Shown here: positions 1 to 6,214 of the stretch, piece by piece
How the letters are laid out: each line of letters begins with the position of its first letter
Numbering within the stretch: the first letter of the stretch is position 1
Assembly: GCA_039024315.1 (NCBI GenBank)
Contig: JBCCQN010000054.1
Location: forward strand, 1-41,066
DNA: 41,066 bases
From: JBCAWW01 sp039024315
GTDB lineage: Bacteria; Bacteroidota; Bacteroidia; J057
Direction: 5' to 3'
Position numbers and translations under genes: made by a program
The notes under the pieces: generated by a model
What the model saw: the letters and a program-made list of their open reading frames with translations, nothing else
Databases searched by the model: none
What the model was told of the DNA's origin: nothing

Positions 1-953
1 AAGTCATAAGCCATGATGATCACTGGACAGTTTTCCAGAATCTTTTTCGATACATTTTTACGTCCGATGCGCGTTTGCAGGATTTGAAAACTCAGCGGCT
101 TCCCTTCTTTATAAGGAAGGAGTTCCCCATCAATCACCGTCCCATCGGGCAAAGCCAACGCCATCTCCTCTAAGTCTGGAAACTTTTCCGTTATCAACTC
201 CTCTCCCCTACTCCACAAAAACCAATGCCCATCGCGCTTGATGGTCTGTGAGCGGATACCGTCCCATTTCCATTCTGCTTGCCAAAGCTTGGGATCGCCC
301 AGACTTTCGGTTTCAGCGTCCAAGGCATAGGCTAAATAAAAAGGATAAGGCTTAGAGATATCATCTCTGATGTTTTCCGAAAAAAGTAAGCTCTGATAAT
401 CGGTATTGTCTGGCGTCCAATTACCCATCAAGCGGTGCGCGATCGCATTGGTATCTAAACCCGTATGCTTGCTCAAGGCTCGTACCATCAGCTTTTGGGA
501 TACCCCTAGACGAAATCCCCCTGTAATCAATTTATTGAACACAAAGCGTTCACTCTGATTGAGCTGTGCCCAAGCCTCCACCAAATGCTCCCGCTTGGAA
601 AGATCATCCATGTCCTTCAAGTCTGCGAGATAATGCATCCATTCGGTAAGACTTCGTTCTTGTCGTTCGCTTTCGGGAGCAGGCAGGATCAGCGAAAGGG
701 TCTCCGCCAAATCCCCCACGATGTGATAGGAGTCCTCCACCAACCAGAGCGGTATACCCGTCATCTCCGAAGCCCATTCCCTAAGCAAGGTGGTTTTCAC
801 GGCCCTTCTCGGCCTACGTCCGCTAAACAAAGCCATCGCCCAAACTTTATCCGGATCACTGGCCACCTCCAAATAAGCCACCAAAGCCGCGATTTTAGCA
901 TTGGTCTTATTGGTCTGATCGAGCCGAGTGACGAGTTGGGCGAAGTGTTTCAA
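1..953 (-). CDS. ATP-dependent DNA ligase (3' end beyond window)
   Basis: Partial gene, about 317 residues visible; the C-terminal part lies left of base 1. The reading frame was translated by hand from the minus strand. The N-terminal part is the alpha-helical DNA-binding domain (through a segment reading LITGGFRLGVSQKLMVRAL). The adenylation domain follows with the nucleotidyl-lysine motif EWKWDGIR, where the Lys of KWDG is the AMP acceptor, and then the IDGELL motif. No ATG precedes the conserved KHFAQL opening. The frame has a TGA about eight codons upstream, so TTG at 953-951 is the likely start. The preceding minus-strand gene is the ligase-associated exonuclease, about 110 bp upstream, as in the known bacterial exonuclease-ligase-(Lhr helicase-phosphoesterase) DNA repair clusters. 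The helicase and phosphoesterase would have to lie outside the window. Family is certain; the repair role is from family knowledge. Confidence 0.9.
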   Translation of the reverse strand, partial: MKHFAQLVTRLDQTNKTNAKIAALVAYLEVASDPDKVWAMALFSGRRPRRAVKTTLLREWASEMTGIPLWLVEDSYHIVGDLAETLSLILPAPESERQERSLTEWMHYLADLKDMDDLSKREHLVEAWAQLNQSERFVFNKLITGGFRLGVSQKLMVRALSKHTGLDTNAIAHRLMGNWTPDNTDYQSLLFSENIRDDISKPYPFYLAYALDAETESLGDPKLWQAEWKWDGIRSQTIKRDGHWFLWSRGEELITEKFPDLEEMALALPDGTVIDGELLPYKEGKPLSFQILQTRIGRKNVSKKILENCPVIIMAYD

Positions 954-1019
954 ATTAATAGGGCTTGAATTATATCAATTATTTAAGCTTGGGGCTATTT
1001 GAGGTATTTTTATTTGTTC

Positions 1020-1056
1020 TACTCCCGAAAGCTTTCGGGACGCGGAACGCTTATCT
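1020..1056. repeat. REP-like palindrome plus CGCGGAACGCT core
   Basis: CCCGAAAGCTTTCGGG, a perfect 16-bp palindrome, is followed directly by the core CGCGGAACGCTTATCTC. It lies between the exonuclease and ligase genes. The 21 bases beginning TACTCCCG at 1020 are repeated identically at 4497-4517. The same palindrome-plus-core arrangement recurs in diverged form at 18515-18546. Confidence 0.75.
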
Positions 1057-1062
1057 CTCTTA

Positions 1063-2055
1063 TCACGGATCATCCTCATCATTAAATTCCGTTTTGACGA
1101 TTCCAGCTTCTATACCTTTTTCATTGAGCCACTTACTGAAGATATCAGTATAGCCATGCGTAACATAGACTTTTTCCGCCTCTGTCGCTTCTATCGCCTG
1201 GTTTAAACCATCCCAATCCGCATGATCTGAGAGCACAAAGCCTCTGTCCGCGGCGCGACGCCGCCTCGCTCCTCTTACTTTCATCCAACCAGAGGCAATT
1301 CCCAAAGAATATGGCTCTAGTTTCTTGGCCCATGCCGAACCAATCGCGCCCATAGGCGCTACGATCAAAGCCTTCCGATAAGCAGCTTTCGGAACCTCTG
1401 CCGTTACACGCAAGGTAGGTTTCAATTTATTGCCAGCCGCTCTTAACACCTCCTGCATGTTTTCTACCGCACCATGCGTATAGATAGGTCCTATGCCGTG
1501 ATCAACATTTTCTAGTATCCTTTGGGCTTTGCCCAAGGAATAAGCAATCAGGAGTGAAGCTTTATTTTCAGCCGCATTCTTTTGCCACCATTCGTTGATT
1601 TCTCCGATGACTTCTGCCTGCGGTTGCCAGCGATAAACGGGTAATCCAAAGGTGGACTCGGTGATAAATACATTACATTTGACGGGTTCAAATACCGTCG
1701 CAACGCCATCATCCTGAATTTTATAATCACCAGATACTACCCAAGTTTCTCCTTTATAACTCAAACGTACCTGCGCCGAACCAATAATATGACCTGCTGG
1801 ATGCAAAGAGACTTCTACGCCGTTGATAGAGAAGCGTTCTCCGAAGGAGCGGCCCTCTACCGAAATCCCCGCCCCTAAGCGATGCTGCATGATGGGCACC
1901 GTCTTGTGATGGGTCAGATAATGCTTCATGCCCCAACGCGCATGATCTGAATGGCCATGCGTGATCACAGCCCGCTCAACCGGACGCCAAGGATCGATAT
2001 AAATATCTGCCTGTGGACAATAAATCCCGCGATCTGTAAAGCTCAAAAGTGCCAT
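1063..2055 (-). CDS. Ligase-associated DNA exonuclease (metallo-beta-lactamase/beta-CASP fold)
   Basis: The 330-residue protein is of the SNM1/Pso2-like family, predicted to trim DNA ends before sealing by the neighbouring ATP-dependent ligase. The metal-binding HGHSDHA motif is at residues ~33-39. Further metal-site motifs are SGDYK near residue 110 and LSDHADW near 275, and YVTHGYTDIFSKWL lies near the C-terminus, all in the usual order. Length is typical. It is the first gene of a minus-strand pair with the ligase and is transcribed away from moxR. An arginine-rich run (GARRRRAADRG) just before the LSDHADW motif could contact DNA. There is no signal peptide, so the protein is cytoplasmic. 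Family assignment is firm; the exact substrate is not visible from sequence. Confidence 0.92.
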   Translation of the reverse strand: MALLSFTDRGIYCPQADIYIDPWRPVERAVITHGHSDHARWGMKHYLTHHKTVPIMQHRLGAGISVEGRSFGERFSINGVEVSLHPAGHIIGSAQVRLSYKGETWVVSGDYKIQDDGVATVFEPVKCNVFITESTFGLPVYRWQPQAEVIGEINEWWQKNAAENKASLLIAYSLGKAQRILENVDHGIGPIYTHGAVENMQEVLRAAGNKLKPTLRVTAEVPKAAYRKALIVAPMGAIGSAWAKKLEPYSLGIASGWMKVRGARRRRAADRGFVLSDHADWDGLNQAIEATEAEKVYVTHGYTDIFSKWLNEKGIEAGIVKTEFNDEDDP

Positions 2056-2138
2056 CTCTTAACACAACATTAACAATCCTTCATTGTTTGTCCTAGCGTA
2101 AAACGGCTAATTTTACCACTTAGCATTTATTGTTTATT

Positions 2139-3140
2139 ATGAGTGAATCCGCCGCAATTGATATTCGCGCTCTCAACGAAAAAATCCAGCAGAAGTCTGC
2201 TTTCATAGACCTGCTTAATCTCGAAATACAAAAAGCCATCATCGGTCAGGAATACATGATTGAGCGCCTATTGCTCGGTCTCTTATCTGGTGGCCACGTT
2301 TTATTGGAAGGGGTACCGGGTTTGGCCAAGACCCTTGCCATCAAAAGCCTTTCTACCGCAGTAGCCGGTCAGTTTAGCCGTATTCAGTTTACGCCAGACC
2401 TCTTACCTGCCGATATCGTAGGTACCATGATCTACAACCCCAAGACGATGGAGTTTGCCGTCAAAAAGGGGCCCATCTTCGCCAACTTTGTTTTGGCGGA
2501 TGAGATCAACCGCTCTCCCGCTAAGGTACAATCTGCTTTGCTTGAGGCCATGCAGGAACGCCAGGTAACGCTCGGAGAGACAACCTTCCAGATGCAGAAA
2601 CCTTTCCTCGTGTTGGCAACCCAAAATCCCATCGAGCAAGAAGGTACCTATCCTCTACCAGAAGCGCAGGTGGACCGTTTCATGCTCAAATGTGTGATCA
2701 CTTATCCCAGTAAGGAAAACGAACGCCTCATTATGCGGCAAAATGTGGGTGCTGACAAATATGAGATTCGTCCGGTAGTAAGTCTAGACGATATTGTAGC
2801 CGCTCGTCAGACCGTGCGTGAGGTCTATATGGACGAAAAGATCGAGAAATACATCCTCGACATCGTCTTTGCTACCCGCTATCCTAAGGAGGCCAAGCTT
2901 GACAAACTAGATTATCTCGTCAACTATGGGGGTTCGCCACGTGCTTCGATCAATATGGCCCTAGCCGCCAAAGCTTATGCCTTCATCAAGCGCCGTGGTT
3001 ATGTGATTCCTGAGGACATTCGCGCGGTTTGTGGAGATGTGATGCGTCATCGTATCGGCCTCACCTATGAAGCAGAAGCCGAAAACATCACCACTGAGGA
3101 TATCATCACTCAGATTTTGGATAAGGTCGAGGTGCCTTAG
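2139..3140 (+). CDS. MoxR-family AAA+ ATPase
   Basis: A 333-residue cytoplasmic ATPase. Walker A is LLEGVPGLAKT (residue ~60), Walker B is ANFVLADEINRSP, and the MoxR-typical stretch ATQNPIEQEGTYPLPEAQVD carries sensor 1 and an arginine-finger region. A lid domain follows (GGSPRASINMALAAKAYAF). MoxR proteins act as chaperone-like ATPases that usually activate metalloenzymes or envelope proteins together with DUF58 and VWA partners. Here no such partner follows: the gene ends in repeat DNA and the next gene is convergent. An in-frame TTG at 2130 would add three residues; ATG at 2139 (MSESAAID) is the better start. Confidence 0.93.
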   Translation: MSESAAIDIRALNEKIQQKSAFIDLLNLEIQKAIIGQEYMIERLLLGLLSGGHVLLEGVPGLAKTLAIKSLSTAVAGQFSRIQFTPDLLPADIVGTMIYNPKTMEFAVKKGPIFANFVLADEINRSPAKVQSALLEAMQERQVTLGETTFQMQKPFLVLATQNPIEQEGTYPLPEAQVDRFMLKCVITYPSKENERLIMRQNVGADKYEIRPVVSLDDIVAARQTVREVYMDEKIEKYILDIVFATRYPKEAKLDKLDYLVNYGGSPRASINMALAAKAYAFIKRRGYVIPEDIRAVCGDVMRHRIGLTYEAEAENITTEDIITQILDKVEVP

Positions 3141-3144
3141 GGCT

Positions 3145-3260
3145 GCTGCGCAGAACGATTATCCTTTTAAAAGCATTTTCGACATGACAAATCTAAAGGT
3201 CTTCCAGAGCCTCGACGAAGGACCTAGAGGGAGTTTATTTGCTGCGCAAAACGATCATCC
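3145..3260 (+). repeat. Two direct copies of the GCTGCGCAGAACG core
   Basis: GCTGCGCAGAACGATTATCC at 3145-3164 recurs as GCTGCGCAAAACGATCATCC at 3241-3260, with two differences. Both lie in the 126-bp convergent gap between moxR and the barrel protein gene. No hairpin terminator with a T-run is evident here. Confidence 0.7.
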
Positions 3261-3266
3261 TCCCTA

Positions 3267-4343
3267 TCACTCTCTCCCCAAGGAAAAGGCGAGGGAAGTA
3301 TAAAAAATGCTCGTTTGACTCACCGAAGAATCGCCTGCAGGGAAAATAGGCTCTACATTGCTAAGCCAGCGGCCTTCGATGCGCCAGAGCAAAGCCGGCG
3401 TCAACTGATAGTCCAAATTGAGTGAAGCGCTTGTCGCTTGCAATCCACTGGGCCCAACGTAAAACAAGACATTTTGAGGGTCCGCAAAATATTCTCCTCG
3501 TAATGCTATTCGGAGCCTCTCACTTGCCTCCCAACGCAGGATACCGACGGGAGTGTACCATAGTTGGTACTCATTTAGCCCTCGATCTATTTGCTCAGCT
3601 CCAATATCGAAACCGAGGATTAAACTCAGCCTTTCGCTCAATCCAACTTGTGTGTAGAAGTTGTGAAAAAGGCGGAGTTGCTCAGGCCTATCTTCACCAA
3701 TAAAGGAGCTACTATTTAAGACTAGGCGTTCACCGAAGGTGTAAGTCAACTGATGACCCAAGGCAGGCATCTGCACCCCATCTGGCCTTTGTATCCGCTG
3801 CCAGCCGTTCATCACCAAGGCAGCGGCATACCAACGTCCGTTACTAGAGTAATAGGACAATCGCAATCCGCTATTGTAGTAAGGCGAATTTTCTGCTCCA
3901 AGACTCCGACTCAGCGTCCAACAATCCGCTCCAATGGCACTTTCGAAACCGATATGAGAAGCAAATACGCCGGCGTCCAGCCAGATCTCCTCCACTTTAC
4001 TCAGGCGGTAACCGACATTGGCTTCGAAGATATTTTTGAGCACTGCTGGTTCAGCCACCAGATTGGCATTGGCGTAGGTACCGGCCATTAAACCAATTTT
4101 AGTTCTCGTACGGGCTTGGGCATATTCCAACTGGATAAGGGCGAGGTTTGGCGTGATCTCGTTGTGTCGATTATGGGAGTACAAAAAGAGCGGAAGTAGA
4201 TGATCCTCAGGCTGAGTATTTTGAAAGGCGTAATAAGTTTCTAGATAGGCGCTGATTTGGATTTTTTCCTTTTGGCTTGTCTGTCCCAGAACGCTCATTC
4301 CCGCTAATGTGACAAGCGAGGTGAGCAGCAAAGCTTTTTTCAT
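3267..4343 (-). CDS. Outer-membrane beta-barrel protein (BBP2/porin-like)
   Basis: A 358-residue precursor. The start at 4343 gives a clear signal peptide, MKKALLLTSLVTLAGMSVLGQ; the frame extends 21 codons upstream but that extension is not signal-like. The mature part begins ISAYLETYYAF and continues as alternating amphipathic strands (for example LRLSYYSSNGRWYAAALVMNG), ending in a strand reading SIFYTSLAFSLGRE. This pattern fits the Bacteroidota BBP2-type putative porins, which open with a short motif describing a 'dance partner-like' exterior strand. Substrate is unknown. It is a single gene, convergent with moxR, with a diverged copy of the 110-bp repeat upstream. Family confidence is moderate because recognition rests on architecture more than on a signature motif. 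Confidence 0.7.
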   Translation of the reverse strand: MKKALLLTSLVTLAGMSVLGQTSQKEKIQISAYLETYYAFQNTQPEDHLLPLFLYSHNRHNEITPNLALIQLEYAQARTRTKIGLMAGTYANANLVAEPAVLKNIFEANVGYRLSKVEEIWLDAGVFASHIGFESAIGADCWTLSRSLGAENSPYYNSGLRLSYYSSNGRWYAAALVMNGWQRIQRPDGVQMPALGHQLTYTFGERLVLNSSSFIGEDRPEQLRLFHNFYTQVGLSERLSLILGFDIGAEQIDRGLNEYQLWYTPVGILRWEASERLRIALRGEYFADPQNVLFYVGPSGLQATSASLNLDYQLTPALLWRIEGRWLSNVEPIFPAGDSSVSQTSIFYTSLAFSLGRE

Positions 4344-4653
4344 AATGTGGATAGTAAAGGCCTTAGTCTGTTCATCAAAGCCACAAAGATAAGCCTCCCA
4401 GACCATATTCTTGAGGACTTAGGCAATAGTAGCTAGTATTAGGACTTAGGAAAACAGGGCCATAGGATCGATCAAGATCTTTTTCTCTGTACTGAATACT
4501 CCCGAAAGCTTTCGGGATACTTTCTACTCTGTACCTAGATTTTTCCTGTGGCTGTAAGTGCCAAGGGTTCAATGCAGAGATTATCTCTATCACCCTGCAC
4601 CTTGGAAATGAAGGGTAAGAGACAAGCGTTCCGCGCAGCGTGCCAAAAAAAGA
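4344..4653. other. Intergenic region, 310 bp, repeat-bearing
   Basis: This region holds the diverged 110-bp repeat copy A (4411-4540), which contains a CCCGAAAGCTTTCGGG palindrome, and a reversed AAGCGTTCCGCGCAGCG core at 4624-4640. The latter lies just past the stop of the precorrin-2 dehydrogenase gene. I see no additional gene. Confidence 0.6.
4411..4540 (+). repeat. 110-bp intergenic repeat, copy A (diverged)
   Basis: Copy A aligns along its length with copies at 29213-29344, 32911-33015 and 35431-35540. Shared blocks include ACTTAGGCAATAGTA, CTAGTATTAGGACTTAGGA and ATACTTTCTACTCTGTAC. Unlike the others it carries CCCGAAAGCTTTCGGG (4501-4516) between two ATACT motifs, where copy B has only AC. 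The GGTTCWGCWGAACC hairpin of the other copies is not conserved. Confidence 0.65.
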
Positions 4654-5262
4654 CTAAGCCTCTGGAGAATTCTCCCTCACTAAGGAGGCAGTAGCTTGAT
4701 TGAGCAGTTTGACTTTACTCTCAAAGTCGGTACTTAATTGGTCTCGATATAGCTTGAGATTAAAAATTAAGTCATCTACTTCCTCCGGCAGGGCAGCCTC
4801 CAGAAATTGACGAAACCGCTTAGCAAAGGTAGGAGACTGGCCGTTAGTAGATATGGCTACCTTAAGCGGCCCACGAGTTACGATAGAACCCAGATAAAAG
4901 TCGCATAAATCTGGCGTATCAGCTACATTAACTAATTTTCCTCTTGCTTTGGCAGCTTCTCGGATCTTTTGATTGAGCGCCTTGAAATTGGTAGCGGCAA
5001 TCACTAGATCATGCTTGCCGATATCCTCAGGCTCAAAAGCTTTTTTGATGATTTTCACCTTAAACGTTCCTTGCTTTAAGAGGGACTCTATCTCTGGATT
5101 GACCCATTTGGCGACAATCGTGATCTTGGCTTGAGGACTGCTCTTGAGGATAAAAAACAGTTTTTCATAGCCAACTTCTCCAGCGCCAACGATGAGCATG
5201 TTTAACTCATGCAGTTTTAGAAAAATGGGGTATAGTGGATTCCGAAGCATTGATTGATTCAT
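4654..5262 (-). CDS. Precorrin-2 dehydrogenase / sirohydrochlorin ferrochelatase (siroheme synthase N-domain)
   Basis: About 202 residues. It opens with a Rossmann motif, NMLIVGAGEVGYEK, as in Met8p, SirC and the N-terminal half of CysG. These enzymes oxidise precorrin-2 to sirohydrochlorin with NAD and may insert iron. Conserved segments follow: NVADTPDLCDFYLGSIVTRG and KVAISTNGQSPTFAKRFR, the latter being the family ISTxGxSP motif. ATG at 5262 (MNQSMLRNPLYPIFLKL) is favoured. The reading frame extends to 5385, but that would overlap cobA by 180 bp. With the chosen start it overlaps the cobA end (5207) by about 56 bp, suggesting translational coupling. It supplies siroheme for NirB, encoded divergently. 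There is no C-terminal methyltransferase; that activity is the separate cobA gene. Confidence 0.9.
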   Translation of the reverse strand: MNQSMLRNPLYPIFLKLHELNMLIVGAGEVGYEKLFFILKSSPQAKITIVAKWVNPEIESLLKQGTFKVKIIKKAFEPEDIGKHDLVIAATNFKALNQKIREAAKARGKLVNVADTPDLCDFYLGSIVTRGPLKVAISTNGQSPTFAKRFRQFLEAALPEEVDDLIFNLKLYRDQLSTDFESKVKLLNQATASLVRENSPEA

Positions 5263-6052
5263 TTTGTAAACTTTCGATAAGGTTTGAAGCCTCTGCTTTA
5301 GGCCATGCTTGATGGAGCTTGACGATATTGCCAATGTAAATGATCCCTGGAGATCCAATCCCCTGCTCTTGGACCTTATCAGCAATATCCGCCATGGTAG
5401 CTAGCACAAATTTTTCGTCCTGCCAAGATCCTTTTTGTACTACCATGCAAGGCGTATCAGCTTTATTCTCTCGGCAAAAGAGTTGAGCAATTTGGGCGAT
5501 TTTACGGATGCCCATCAGGACTACGATGGCAGCGGATGATTTTGCTGCGAGTTGGATATCTGCGGAGAGTGCGCCAGAGCGAGTAGTCCCCGTTACCACC
5601 CAAAAGCTTTCATTGACTCCTCGGCTAGTAATCGGCACATGTTGTAGGCCCGCTACCGCAATACAGCTAGAAATACCGGGGATTACTTCCACTTGGATAC
5701 CATATCTACTGACATAGTTTAGTTCTTCGAAGCCACGACCAAAGACAAAAGGATCACCGCCTTTTAGCCGAACGACTTGCCCCTTTTTTAAAGCGTATTT
5801 TACGAGTAAATCGTTAATTTTTGCCTGCGGGGTTCGGGTTGCGCCTGCTCTTTTGCCAACAAACTCTATGTGAGCGTCTTTTCTCGCTTCTTTTAATAAA
5901 GCTTCGTTTACCAATGCGTCATATAAAATCACATCTGCCTGCTGGATAGCTCGGAGTCCTTTTAGGGTGATGAGATCAGGATCCCCGGGACCCGCACCAA
6001 CTAATGTAATCTTACTATTTAGGGGGGCATTCTTGTGGAAAAAGGCTTGCAT
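5207..6052 (-). CDS. cobA: Uroporphyrinogen-III C-methyltransferase (SUMT)
   Basis: A 281-residue enzyme that methylates uroporphyrinogen III at C2 and C7 with S-adenosylmethionine to give precorrin-2, the first step toward siroheme. The glycine-rich motif is VGAGPGDPDLITLKGLRAI near the N-terminus. It is followed by VRLKGGDPFVFGRG and VEVIPGISSCIAVAG, all diagnostic for SUMT. ATG at 6052 (MQAFFHKN) gives the normal length. An upstream in-frame ATG at 6109 would add 19 atypical residues. It is the first gene of a two-gene minus-strand siroheme operon, divergent from nirB. The shared upstream region holds the 20-bp palindromic candidate operator at 6129-6148, so siroheme supply and nitrite reduction are probably co-regulated. 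Confidence 0.95.
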   Translation of the reverse strand: MQAFFHKNAPLNSKITLVGAGPGDPDLITLKGLRAIQQADVILYDALVNEALLKEARKDAHIEFVGKRAGATRTPQAKINDLLVKYALKKGQVVRLKGGDPFVFGRGFEELNYVSRYGIQVEVIPGISSCIAVAGLQHVPITSRGVNESFWVVTGTTRSGALSADIQLAAKSSAAIVVLMGIRKIAQIAQLFCRENKADTPCMVVQKGSWQDEKFVLATMADIADKVQEQGIGSPGIIYIGNIVKLHQAWPKAEASNLIESLQNESINASESTIPHFSKTA

Positions 6053-6128
6053 AATGTTTCGATTAATCTGGGCACTTAAGCAGTGCTGAACACAATTACG
6101 TAGGGACAAATTAGCAAATACTTAATTA

Positions 6129-6148
6129 TTTTTAAGTATAAATACTTA
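6129..6148. promoter_or_regulatory. Candidate nitrogen-regulator operator, copy 1
   Basis: TTTTTAAGTATAAATACTTA, with the palindrome TAAGTATAAATACTTA, lies in the 162-bp divergent cobA/nirB region. The identical 20 bases occur at 12588-12607 upstream of the porin-nrt operon and I found no third exact copy. Position and identity suggest a binding site for a shared regulator, possibly the NarL-type regulator at 11635-12327 (inference). Confidence 0.6.
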
Positions 6149-6214
6149 TTTTTTCCTACTATTGTACCAACAAACCCTCATAAAGCCCTCTAATACCAAC
6201 AAGATTACGTATTC

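Noticed and set aside
585..968. 127-codon plus-strand open frame
   Set aside because: It is antisense to the DNA ligase, whose conserved motifs are clear on the minus strand. No domain is recognisable.
3067..3303. 78-codon open frame across the moxR end and the repeat cores
   Set aside because: It overlaps moxR in another frame, and its tail is made of the two repeat cores (AAQND twice). It has no recognisable domain, and the start lies inside moxR.
6053..6109. Longer cobA start at 6109
   Set aside because: The extra 19 residues (MSLRNCVQHC...) are not family-like and would run toward the operator region. The start at 6052 gives the normal SUMT length.
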